Assembly: GCA_963575745.1 (NCBI GenBank)
Contig: CAUYUJ010012747.1
Span: 228,952-292,951, forward strand
Source of the DNA: Prorocentrum cordatum
Taxonomy: Eukaryota > Sar > Dinophyceae > Prorocentrales > Prorocentraceae
Length of the DNA stretch: 64,000 bases
Direction of reading: 5' to 3'
Below, one piece after another: positions 39,898 through 50,438 of the stretch. The notes under the pieces were generated by a model. It was not told where the DNA came from and did no database searches. It was given only the letters and a program-made list of their open reading frames with translations. The translations under genes and the position numbers were made by a program. Position 1 is the first letter of the stretch; each line of letters starts with the position of its first letter.

Positions 39898-40873
39898 CTA
39901 ATCCAGCAACCCAGCCAAGTCTTGAGGCACGAGGTTGGTGAAACTATCCCAGGATCCCGAAGTGGTGCTCTGGGATCCAGGAGGGTAGTGAGACATTTGC
40001 CTTTTTTTTCCAGAACCTGAAACTGCCCCTAGACGTTGCCGTAACCTCCTGAGTTGATGACCCATAATACCATAAACATCTAGACCGTAGCTAGAACAAG
40101 CCTGAGGGCCAGCCAGTTCAATCTTCTTGGTGGTGAGATACCGCCTAGCAGCGCGCGCATATCCCTTCAACCTGTGGCGCTGCACAAGCCCCTTGGCGGC
40201 TCGCTGCCGCCTGGCACGCCTGGCCAGCCTGACTCCCGCGCCTCGGTCAATGCCCAGGTAGGGAGCCTGCAGAACTGCTTTGACTTTGATGTGGCCGACA
40301 TGCAATTTGCTGCGCTGCAGAATGAACGGGGCTGATGACAACACTCTTGTCTGCCAACTGAAGGTGATACTCGTCCATAGACTGCGCCACCTGACTGATA
40401 CAATGTACTGTAGAATCAACCACGGCCCGATGCGACCCCACAATTTGCAACATCAAATCGTCAATCCAGATCCTTTGTGTGGCCGGAAACGGGGCCTGGG
40501 AAATTCTTTCAAGAATGAAATAGGTTAAGCACATGGCAAACCTGGTGCCATTGCGAAGCCCCTGGATAATTGATTTGTGGGGTTGAAACGCCAGACTGTT
40601 AGCCCCGCTCTGACTCAAAATACGAGGCGACATGCATTGCTGAAGTTCCAAGCCCAACATAACCGAAGGAAACCCAAGGTTCAACGCTGTGTCGACCAGG
40701 ATGTACCAGAGGATGGACTCGTAAAAGCCTTTAATATCCAGGATGGCCTGACTGAAATATACCCCCAGACGCTTGCAAACTTCAACATCCAGCACTCTCC
40801 GAAAGGCCTCCCTTAAAGCCGAGTTGCCAGATATTGCTGCATCCCATGCTGGCGTGGTCTCCGAAGCCCACAA
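39898..40873 (-). pseudogene. LINE-2 reverse transcriptase, core and thumb
   Basis: Contains RT block A ILDIKGFYESILW, block B SIIQGLRNGTRFAMCL and block C as WIDDLMLQIVG in place of the commoner YxDD. From about 40310 the frame shifts to one reading HIKVKAVLQAPYLGIDRGAG and a long Arg-rich helical stretch to 39898. It is in frame with the 43630-40901 reading, from which only one TGA separates it. Confidence 0.85.
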
Positions 40874-40900
40874 CTTGGCGCGCCCGTCTCTCGCGAGAGA

Positions 40901-42138
40901 TCAGAGACGGCAGACCATGCATAGAAGCCCAATCGCCCTGTCCCCTCCAGATTTGTTGGCCAATAGTTTCCCCAGTGCCGCTAATACTTGCCATGGCCAA
41001 GTGAGCGCCTGCTCACAAGCCGTGAAACATTGACATAAGGATTCCAAGGCAACATCTGGTAGCCTCTCGAGATCGAGGGGCGTAAATTGATCGATGCCAA
41101 GGCCTGCTGATGCTCGCATCTTCCGAAGCGCTGCCCGTAGATCCTGCGCCGTGAGTTCTGGTAGCTCCTCCGAGGCCGCCTCCACACGGATGCGAGACAT
41201 AAGCTCCGAGACATGTCCAGGCGTGACTGGCTGTTCCGACCAGAGCGTGTGATACTTCTCAGCCTTGGCATCGATGGCATCGATGGGGTGAAAAAGTTTG
41301 ACCCCACGGTGCAGAAACTCATGATCAGGCACTGGCTCCGAGCGCAAGCTCCGAAAAACTTGGCCTTGCTTGCTGCCGTCAACAATCCACTGCTGAAGCC
41401 GATACAAGGAGCGACGCATTGCCTTGCGCTGGGCCCTCTTGGCAATTCGCTCGGCCCAGCTAGCCAGCTTGACAAGGAAATCGACGCCGAGGTTCCCAAG
41501 AGACTTGAGATAATGCACCCAAGCTTCCAGAGAAGGCTCCAAGGTATGCGAAATAATGATGGTGTGCGCCCCCTCGGGGGCGTCCTCTGATAATTTACTG
41601 CCAGTGTGCAGGAGTTCTTTAATCAGCTTGCCCCCGTTATCCCGTTGCCGATGTTTGCAGAGCCTCGAGATGATAACCGAAACCCTGGCCCACCAAGTAG
41701 CAATCTTGTCGGACAGCGGAAGCTCGCGATATTTCTGCGCCTGCTGCACTGGCTGCCGCGCGAGTTCAGGGCCGTCGGCTCTAGATCGTCCGCGAAACGA
41801 ATTTCCCAAAGGATCGGCAGAATGATGAGCTGAAATCGTTCTTTCGACAGTCTGGGCCCAGGCTGCGAATAAACTGCTGACCCCCAGGACGCGCGGTCCC
41901 CCAACCTGAAACGCATGCGACTCAAGAACGAAAGAGACAACATCGCTGCTGGCTTGAGGGACGAAACCCACTTGAACCAAATGGCGACGCCAACTGGAGT
42001 CAGGGATGGAGAAGGAAGGGCTGGAAGGCTCAACCTTGCACGAAGATTCATCCACTACATCCTGACATGGGGGTTCCAAAGTGGTGGGGGGTGGGGTGGG
42101 GTGTGGGGTGGGGTGGGGGGTGGGGGTGGGGCGGGGTG

Positions 42139-42230
<92 letters not shown>

Positions 42231-43630
42231 GGGGGGGGGTCAGAATTCAGCTGATCATTCTGCCTGACCTCTCCAAGGTCCCCTTCGGGACTTAACGAAT
42301 TATCCTCGTCCTCGCCCCAGAGCGCTGGGCCAAGATCGAAGGGATCTGATTCGGCCTGCGACTTAGGAGCCTCTGCGCCTCCAGTGTCCGATTGGCCGAG
42401 CAAATCGCAGAAATACTCCTGACATGCTTCGCGAAAAGATTCAATTGCTAGCTGCCTGGCCTGAGACCTCTGGGCCTTGTTCTTGCTGGTCCGACTCCCG
42501 ACCTGAGGAAGAGCCCCAGGGCGGGCGACCTGCGGTAGCTTAGCGGGCAGCTGCAAAGCGCGAGTGACGAGAGACTGACCACTTCCTGCTAGCTGAACGA
42601 CCAATCCGCAATGAGTGCCCCATGGCACATCAAGCCTGGCTTGAATTCCGAGAATGAATGGTCTGGCCGAGACGCTGGCCACGAGGTAATATATGTGACT
42701 GCTGCCTGTGCCTGTGACGCAAGTTACATCTATATCAGCGGCCGCGGCCACCGCTTCAAGATTGTCTATAAACTTACATTTATTAAGCGCAGACGGAGAC
42801 ATATTAAAGTCGCCTAAGATGATCCAGGGAAACGACAGAGCCGAAACAAATGCTCCCAAACGGGTCAACCGACGAGCGTTGTCCCCAGAGAGCCCTTGGG
42901 AGTGGAGCCCGTAAAAGAGCACTAGCACTATCGAGTACCCTTGCATTTGCACCGTGATGGGGAGGAAACCATCGAGGGCAGAACAAGAGGCTACTGCGAG
43001 TTCGGGAAAGACCTTGGCGTCAGCAGTGGGTTGTACCTGCCTGTGCCCTTCCACAAAAAAAGCCTCGCCCCCTTCGTTGGCCTTCGAGATTTGCGCCTCC
43101 GAGGTTTCTTTGCCCGAAGGCCTAGCAGGGTTAAAAAAGGACCGACGAGAAAAAGCACGCGCCTCCTTGGCCCACTTGGCCGTAGAAGCCTCGTCGACAT
43201 GGGTTTCGGCGAAGCCCCAGACCTGGTGCCGAGAGGCGTTCTCCTGAAAAAATCTGATAGCCTGGGGCCCAAGCTGAGTGATGTTACTGTAAACAATCTG
43301 GAAGGCCTCAGATTCAGAAGCCGTGGTCGACGCCGAAGTACTCCGATGTGCCGACACGCCTCCGGCTTCCTTGGGCCCGTCAGACTTGACCACACCAGCA
43401 GAGCCATTGCGAAATAGAACGTCGTGTGCCGTGACCGACTGGCCTGCGCTGCCCGTCGTGCCTCCTGACTCGGGGACCGCCGAACCTTGCTGCACCCTGG
43501 GCGCCGATGGCCCCCTAGGGTCCGCCATGGCGCCCAGGAGGCTGGCGGCCCCCGAGGGGTCGGGGCGTGCAAGGACTGACAAGTCGTCACGGCCGTAAAT
43601 GTGCGCCTCCTCGATGGATTGCGCCAGCAC
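40901..43630 (-). pseudogene. LINE-2 ORF2: endonuclease and RT N-terminus, 909 aa
   Basis: Endonuclease/exonuclease/phosphatase-type domain at about residues 110-350: SNITQLG, WGFAETHVDEA (E142), ILGDFNMSPS (G273-D274-F275-N276) and a final DVPWGTHCGLVV (H340). Residues about 470-500 are a His-Thr repeat encoded by a GT microsatellite. RT block 0/1-like sequence (ELTAQDLRAALRKMRASAGL, then GIDQFTPLDLERLP) follows, to a TGA at 40901. The codon after MVCRL is expected to be Trp in relatives (R-L-W), so TGG to TGA is likely. The start ATG at 43630 lies 31 bp after the ORF1 stop. Confidence 0.9.
42136..42228. repeat. (GT)n microsatellite inside LINE-2 ORF2
   Basis: About 93 bp of GT, flanked by G-rich GGGGTGGGGTGG sequence, encoding His-Thr and Pro-Thr repeats on the minus strand without breaking the frame. 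Confidence 0.95.
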
Positions 43631-43660
43631 CGTAGGAGGCGTGCTGGCGCCCTCGAAATG

Positions 43661-44676
43661 TCACGCTGCTCCAGTGGGAGTCGCCGCCGCCGCCGCTGAT
43701 GCTCCATTAGCCGCTGCATCCTTGGCTGCTGCCGCCTTCTCCGCTGCCTGAAGCTTGACTTCGCTAATACGATCTGCTTCGCGCTGGAGCTGAACTTCTG
43801 GAGACTCGTGGGTGAGGTCGACTGGCGTCGAGCTGGCTACCTTGGGGTCCTCGCCCTCGGCACCGTCAGCCCGTCGCTTCTTCGCCAACCTGTCGTGGAG
43901 CTGCTTCTGCATCTGCTCTTTCTCGTTGACCCAGGTCATGATCTCCTCGCTCTTGGTCTCCATCTGCGTCTTGAAACCTTTGAGCTGGCGCTCAATCTCC
44001 TTGAGCTCCTCTTTCTCGCCGTCTGTGGTACCTGGAATGCCGTCTATACGCCGAAGAAACCCTCCTTGCCAGAACCTGGAGCTGCAATACCCATGCTAGT
44101 AGCAAGAGCCGTGGTAGCAATCAACTTCTGACGTTCCGCTCGAGCAAGGGCCAAGGACGTCTCCTTTTCTCGAACCTCAGCTCGATTCAAGTTGGTCCTG
44201 GCCTTGATGAGGGACTGGGTTGCCTGGTCGTGCTTCAGCGTGGCATCACGCACCGCTCCCGATGCTCGCTTGACCGCTTCATCGGGCGAGGCATCGCTGC
44301 TCTGAGAAGACCCTTGGGCCTGCTTCAGCTTATCGATCTGAGCCTGCAACGCCGATCGAAGGGCTGGATCATCCGCAACAAGAGTGGCCGCCTCGAGCTT
44401 CGCCAAAGGTGTGGGCTCCGTAGAAGCGCCCTTGCCTCCGACTGCCGCGGGAGCCAAGGCGAGCTGGTTGTCGCTCTTCTGACTCTTGTCGCCCTTCTTC
44501 TTACCCAAAGGCAAAGTCAGCCACGTGCCACACGCACAAGTGGAATTGCGTGCGAGAAGAATATCGTTGTACTCACAAATGTCACAGGACGGGCAACGTG
44601 TCCATAATCAGCGTGTGCTGCTGCCATCAGTTCCTTTTCCCTTGGATTTGGCACCCTTGTGCCCTCGTCCGCCCAT
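43661..44676 (-). pseudogene. LINE-2 ORF1: zinc-ribbon, coiled-coil nucleic-acid-binding protein
   Basis: From ATG 44676: MGGRGHKGAKSKGKGTDG (basic), TGA at 44608, then in the same frame a Cys4 ribbon, CPSCDICEYNDILLARN followed by STCACGTW, then Lys-rich PLGKKKGDKSQK and a coiled coil (ALQAQIDKLKQAQ, SLIKARTNLNRAEVREKETS) to 44044. A frameshift leads to a further helical part, GEKEELKEIERQLKGFKTQM, to the stop at 43661. The arrangement matches ORF1 proteins of dinoflagellate LINEs as I know them. Probably binds element RNA. Confidence 0.75.
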
Positions 44677-44878
44677 GGCTGGAAAGAAGCCCCCTTTAGC
44701 CACCGTGCGAGCAGCACGGAACACGGGCCCCTCAAGCACCACGTGGAGGTAGGGACTGTGGTTCGGTGCGCTGTCCCCTGCAACTGCTGCTACAGGACGG
44801 AGGGGCACCTGAACCAGAATGGCTTGAGGGGGCGAGAGGGGAGGGAGGGGCATGGGAGGAGGACAGGGCCCCTCTCTT

Positions 44879-45007
44879 CCCTCCCCGTTGCTGCTGGCGC
44901 CGGGGGGTGGGGGGGGGCAAAAGCCAAAAAGTGAACAACAACACCAACAACATATCAAACTTGTTTTTTGTTTGCCCCCCCCCCAGGCGCCAGCAGCAAC
45001 GGGGAGG
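44879..45007. repeat. Inverted repeat, about 37-bp arms, 50-bp loop
   Basis: The left arm is CTCCCCGTTGCTGCTGGCGC then a G-run and CAAA (44879-44921). The right arm is TTTG, a C-run, then GCGCCAGCAGCAACGGGGAG (44971-45007). It sits about 200 bp upstream of LINE-2 ORF1 and is either its 5' UTR hairpin or a separate foldback insertion. Confidence 0.8.
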
Positions 45008-45039
45008 CGTGGAGGATGCCCCCCCCTCCCGCCCCACGT

Positions 45040-45750
45040 GGTCACGAACCAAAGGCAGCGAAGTTCGCAAATCGAACACCCCACCACGCGGCCAACTCAG
45101 CTTCGCAAAGCGAGGTAGGTAAACCAAACAAATCGTTGCGGAAAATAACAAGGCAAAAAACAACAACTTAGTTTCGCGGGGGGGGTCAACCCTGGAACTG
45201 GACAAACCTCCCTTTAGTAAGCTAAGCCTCTCCTGAATGAGAACGTCCTGGGACCGAAACCGACGGACCTGGACACGCACAAATGACGGCCGCGACGCCC
45301 TTTCGCGAACCGAAAACAGCCAATTCCTGAATCGACGTGTCAAGGCAGGAGGTCAATCCACCTCCGATATTATTGCACGACTGCTTGTCTCTGCTTTCTT
45401 GCGCTTCCAGTTTTTCCCATCATCTGTTTCTCCTTGTTGGGAGGTGCAAGTGGGGATCGGGCGCAGGGTCCCGGCAATGGTCTCTATGGGCCATGAATGG
45501 GCGATACATCCTCGTTTGCTGTGTTCAGCGGGGGAACCACTTGAAGCTCCCCGTCTGCACCCATGCGCGATACCTGAGGGGAAACGAAGCAAGGGGGCGG
45601 GGGGCTCGGGAAAAGGCGACGAAGGCAACGTGCGCTGAGGGCGCAAAAAGAAAAGTTTTGAATAAACGAAAGCAGTGAGGTGAGTGTCAAAATCTGCCCA
45701 GCCAATCTGACATGCGGAACACTGCGCTTCAGTTTTTGGGATCTTGAAGG
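45040..45750. other. Flank of LINE-2, no gene recognised
   Basis: Mixed composition with no supported frame; possible 5' flank of LINE-2. Confidence 0.35.
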
Positions 45751-45756
45751 CCAAGG

Positions 45757-45984
45757 CAAAATGTGAATTCACATGGTGGGAAACGCTCAACATGTGAATT
45801 CAAATTTGGGAAAAAAGGAAATGTGAATTCACTGGTTGGAAGAAAGGAACTTTGAACTCACATTCTGGAACTGTTTGTCGGAATCTTTATGAAGGGGCCA
45901 GAATGTGAATTCACATTCAGGGAAAAAAGGAAAATGTGGATTCACTTTTTGGGAAAAAGGAAAATGTGAATCCACATTGTGGGA
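45757..45984. repeat. ATGTGAATTCACAT palindrome cluster
   Basis: Six or seven copies of ATGTGAATTCACAT or one-base variants, spaced about 30-40 bp and separated by GGGAAAAAAGGAAA. The palindrome is perfect in several copies (about 45903-45920, for example). Confidence 0.8.
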
Positions 45985-45989
45985 GCATC

Positions 45990-47660
45990 GCGGGGCCCAT
46001 TCCAAATTTGTTTCGGGGTCGATAAGTCATCGTTTGGGAACATATGCGATCATCGATCGCACAATCAAGACGCACTTGCACTCCGCTTCGCCGCCCCACG
46101 CGCAATATGCAAGAACGCCCGCACGCATGAACGATAATGGATAGACGGCGTATGTGCCCGCGCGGGTAACGCGCGGGCACGAACGACTGGCCCACCATGA
46201 CCGCCAACATTGGATGCCAATCGTACCCGACCGCATACATAAGCGATACATTGAGCATATACGGGCCATTCAGCCCCCATTGAAGACCCCCAGTTGCAGA
46301 CCCCCCCTCCTTCGCCCTCCAACATTGACTTTTTCCTTTGCCTTACTTCCATCTGGTCAATATTCAATCCCCGTCTTGCTCCCAGATCCCAAATTTGATA
46401 CTGCTGACCTGGGTGTGAAGACTTGCTGTTCCGCCCGGCCCTTTTTGAGAATTGCGGGAGCGGGAGAGAAGGATTAACCCGGAAAATTGAAGAAATCGGA
46501 TTGGGAAGGAGAGCCTGGAATGGGAATCCCAACAGGAATGCACCAGAATAGGCAAGGCATTGAAATGTCAAGGGACTGCAATGGGAGAAGCTGGAATGCA
46601 AAATAGGAAGAATCGATGTGGGAAGGACGCAGAAGCCGGCATGGGTGGGAGCGGGAATGCGAAGGAGCTGTCATGAACAGGAAGAGTAAATGACATGGGA
46701 GCACGCCAGAAACGAAGGAGACGGTACGCGAAATCATAGTGGGAGGAAAATGGAACAGGAAGGGGACAGAATGGGAGGAAACCAGAAGGCAAGGGAAAAC
46801 AACATGAAGGAACCGAGTGCGGAGGAACGGGAAAAAACGGGACACCAGAGACAGACATGGCGCTTCATTACGCGTGAAAGCGCTGTCCGTAACCACTGAC
46901 AAAAAGTGGGGCTCTGCCGGAACACGAGCGGAGCATGACAATGACACCGCCTGCGCTGGGGCCATCGCTGGTGGGCTGGGCAGCTTGCACTGTTCAGGGG
47001 CAAAGGCGCGCAGCAGATGGGGCGCACCAGGCGTTGCCCAAGCGGTTTTTTGGGCCATGCCTCGGGCCCCCAGCGGCCCTTTTGTGGGGCGGCCCTGGCA
47101 ACCCGGGGAGGACGCCCTCGACGAGGCGCAGCTGATGGGCACCATCCCGGGCCTCGAAAACTCTGGGAGCAAACTCCCCCCCCTCGATCCTCCCTCGGGG
47201 ATCTGCTGTTCCGGGTCAATCCAATTCCGGGTCAATCAAGCCTTGCAAGCTGCAAGATTATGCGCCCAAACCCGGGTCAATGCGAAGGAACCTGCAAGAT
47301 CCTGCAGGATCCCGCACCCAAGCCCAGGTCAATGGGACCCTGGCCGAGCACGATCCGGAAAGATCGGGCGCTCTGGCTAACCCCCGTTTGCATTGACCCC
47401 CGTCTCAAGGCTCCCGACTCTCCCCCCCTGAGCACTTCGCCCAGACAATTCAATAAGGGTGCTCTCGCTGCAACGTGGGCCTATCTCCCCCGAGCGTTGC
47501 CCCTGACTGACCCCTCCCCCTTGCCCGAAGTGCTGCCCGCTTTCGCTCTGGCGGCTCGTGCCTCGGGGGGGGGGTGGGGGCAGCTCGTTCCTTCTGCCTG
47601 TCGCAGGGCTCAGACTTGGTTTCGGCGGTAAGGATGGAGCTGATGGGGAGGGTAAGGGGG
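45990..47660. other. Intergenic; loose GGAATG repeats and a copy of the GGGTCAATGCAA repeat
   Basis: 46470-46880 is a purine-rich sequence with recurring GGGAATGGGA, CTGGAATG and GGAGGAA motifs. 47215-47405 carries the inverse copy of the repeat at 3169-3300. No gene is recognised. Confidence 0.45.
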
Positions 47661-47662
47661 GA

Positions 47663-47825
47663 GAAAGGAGGAAGGGGAGGAGGGGGAGGGGGAGGGGGAG
47701 GGGGAGGGGGGAGGGGGGAGGGGAGGAGGAGGAGGAGGAGGAGGAGGAGGAGGAGGAGGAGGAGGAGGAGGAGGAGGAGGAGGAGGAGGAGGAGGAGGAG
47801 GAGAGGAGGAGGAGGAGGAGGAGGA

Positions 47826-47856
<31 letters not shown>

Positions 47857-47890
47857 GAGGAGGAGGAGGAGGAGGAGGAGGAGGAAGAGT
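47663..47890. repeat. (GGA)n / (GGGGGA)n tract
   Basis: GGGGGAGGGGGA followed by GGAGGA; a purine tract of about 230 bp. Confidence 0.95.
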
Positions 47891-47899
47891 AGCATCAGC

Positions 47900-49430
47900 A
47901 GAGATGAGAGAAGGGAAAGGAGGAGGGAGGGTCGGGGAGAGAGGAACAAGGAGGAGTGCTGAAATGCGTGAGGTGCGCTTCCTCTGGGGGAACGACGAAT
48001 TAGCGACAACAAGGGCTACGTGGGTTATGTCCTGGTTGTGGTGACGGCGCCCGTCTGGCACGATCGTGCAGACACGAAGAGGACTACTTCTCGCCTTAGC
48101 TTGATTCCTGGAGGATCTGGCCATGTGCCCAACGCTCGACGCGCGTGAATTCGCATGGGGGAAGCGGGTCCTGAAGAAAACGGGTCTTGGACCTCGCTGC
48201 CTTCCCCCGAGACGGGATTTTTCACCCCGAATCGTTCGCCGACTGCCCCGGGGCCCGCGGAGGGCCCCGAGAGCTCGAACGCGGGACCCGTCTCCCCCAG
48301 AACCCGTCTCCCCCCTGGCGGGTGCGCTTGCTCAGCGTGGCAATGATCATCCTGCCCGCGTGCTCGGGCATGCTCTCTCGGGCGCCCGTGGCACGGGGGC
48401 GGGGCTCTCCATGCGTGCCGGGCTGCTGGCGCAACGGCGGCCGATGCTTGTGGCTGGTATCCCCGGGGACGTCCTGCGGCCTTTTTGGCACCGCGCTCGA
48501 GGGCGGGGTTCGCACCCAGCTTCGTGAAGGCCAACCGCCCCTCCTTTAGCCTCACTGCTGGTTCCGCTGCCCGTGCAGGAGTGGTCGGCGTCGGATCGGG
48601 TCGGGACGTGCATTGAATCGGGCCACGTCGGCACGGAGTCGAAATCCAATCGAGTGGGCCGCGCGAGCGTGCACAACGGCGCCATGCAAACATCGGGCCG
48701 CATCGGATCGCCGGTAGATCAGAATCGAGTCGGATCGGGCGAAATCGATATCGAACCGGATCAATCGAATAGATCTGGGCCCTGCGGTGGCCCCACGCAC
48801 ATCGGGCGGCAAGCTCAGGCCCCACTCCGCCTGCTCACGCTGTACGCTCGACCAGGCGAGAGGTCATTCGCATCTCAGCGGCGGCCCAGTGCGAAGTGGA
48901 AAGCTCACGGGAAGGGAGAGGAAGAGGAGGGGCTCTTCCAGGGCTCTTCCCTCGTCGACGTCGTCGAGTCTGGCCGCCGCGCCGCCCGCCGCGCGTCCCG
49001 TCTCTCAGAGCGGCTTGGCGGCTGCGGAGTCGGCGGCGGCGGCGGTGCCTCCGCTTGGGCAGCTCTGCCCGCGGCGTGGCGCGGAGGTCGCGCCGGGCCG
49101 CGCCTCCTGCCGCCGCTGGGTCCGTTTCGCTCCCGCGGGCGGCGGGGGCTGCGGCTGGGGCCCCTCGAGCAGCCTGCGGAGCTGCCCGAGCGCCAGCAGC
49201 GGCGGCAGCGTGGGCTCTCATGTCGTGCTCCGCGCGCAGGTCGAGTCTCCTGCGCCATCTCTGGCCCTCGCCATTTCTGCCTCGAGCTGCCTCCGCGCGG
49301 TCTGCAGCTACATGCCGTCCTGCCTCCGCGCGGTCTGCAGCGACTTCTCATTGTCATGGGCCGATGCGCTTCTCGCCGCTGCCGGGGGCCTCGCCGAAGC
49401 AACCTCTCTCTTCTCGCGGGCCCCTCGCCG
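47900..49430. other. GC-rich intergenic stretch, no supported gene
   Basis: Long frames exist on both strands because of high GC, but none shows a domain. 48585-48785 has many ATCGG/TCGGATCG units and is loosely repetitive. Confidence 0.4.
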
Positions 49431-49439
49431 CTGGACGGG

Positions 49440-50045
49440 TCCCCCCCAGTGTCCCTCGCTGAGGGGCCCCTGGTCATTGCTTTGGCAAGAGGTGGGAAGG
49501 GGGTCCTATCGGCGTGGTCTCGCGCTGCTTCCGCCGCTGGACGGACCCCTCCCATCATCCCTCGCTGAGGGGCCCCTTGCCACTGCTCTGGCCAGAAATG
49601 GGAAAGGGGTCCTGGCGGCGAGGGCGGCCCAGGTCGCTGCCGTGCGCCGCGTCGTCCCGCTGGTGCTGTGCGCCTCGGTCCTGGTCTGCAGCTGCCTCTC
49701 TCCTCCTCGCCAAACTCTCGCCTCTGGACATATCCTTCCCATTATCCATCGCTGAGGGGCCCCTGGCCACGCCTTGGGCCAGAGGTGTGAAGGGGGTCCT
49801 GGCGGCTTGTGCGGCCCATGTCGCCGCGGTGCTCCGCGTCGTTGTCGCCTTGGTGCATCTCGTCGCCCTTGTCGCCCCTCAGATGCTGCGCGCCTCTGTC
49901 CTCGTCCGCAGCTGCTGCTCTCCTCCTCGCTCGGCCCTTGCCGCTGGGCGGACCTCTCCCATTGTCCCTCGCTGAGGGGCCCCTGGCCACGCCCGGGGCC
50001 AGAGGTGGGGGGGGGGTCCTGTCGGCTTGGGCGGCCCTGGTAGCT
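49440..50045. repeat. Four-unit repeat with CGCTGAGGGGCCCCTGG
   Basis: CGCTGAGGGGCCCCTGG-like blocks at about 49458, 49565, 49752 and 49972, each followed by GGCCAGAGGTGG-like and GGGGGTCCTGGCGGC sequence. Spacing is irregular (107, 187, 220 bp). Frames here merely repeat with the unit. Confidence 0.75.
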
Positions 50046-50129
50046 GTCGAGCTCTGCGTCGCCCCCCTGGTGCAATCTGTCGGGCTCCTGGCCGGCAACT
50101 GCCATGATCCGCTTCTCATCCCGCGCGCA

Positions 50130-50335
50130 GTCCCAGCCACCCCCCGAGGGGGCCGACGGTTCCGCGACTAGCCCCAACCGACCCTCGGTTCAGCGGCCCC
50201 GCGCACGGCCCCGGCCGACCCACGATGGAGCCGACGGTTCCGCGCGCAGCCCCAACCGACCCGCAGCAGGCCGACGGCCCGCGCGAGGCCCCAGCCGACC
50301 CCCACGGGAGCCGACGTGCTCCGCAGGAGGAGGAG
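50130..50335. repeat. CGACGGTTCCGCG / AGCCCCAACCGACCC repeat
   Basis: Three to four units of about 60 bp, each with GGCCGACGG or GAGCCGACGG followed by CCCCAACCGACCC or CCCCAGCCGACCC. Confidence 0.7.
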
Positions 50336-50438
50336 TGGAGTGGAGCGGAGCGCAAGCGGGAAGCGCGCCGATGCCGACGCGACCCGCCCCCACGCCCGAG
50401 GCACGGGAAAAGCCAGCGGCCTCAGGAGGGGGGCTCCT

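Larger units (their letters stand above)
38862..44676 (-). mobile_element. LINE-2: near-complete but disabled non-LTR retrotransposon
   Basis: Minus-strand order: ORF1 (44676-43661) with a zinc ribbon and coiled coil, then ORF2 (43630-38862) with endonuclease, RT and a Cys/His C-terminus. Damage is light: TGA in ORF1 (44608-44610), a frameshift near 44040, a TGA in RT (40901-40903) and frameshifts near 40310, 39890 and 39650. An in-frame (AC)n expansion sits between endonuclease and RT. Confidence 0.9.

Noticed and set aside
48896-50177. Several 180-330-residue frames on both strands
   Set aside because: High GC opens all frames; composition follows repeats, and no domain is visible.
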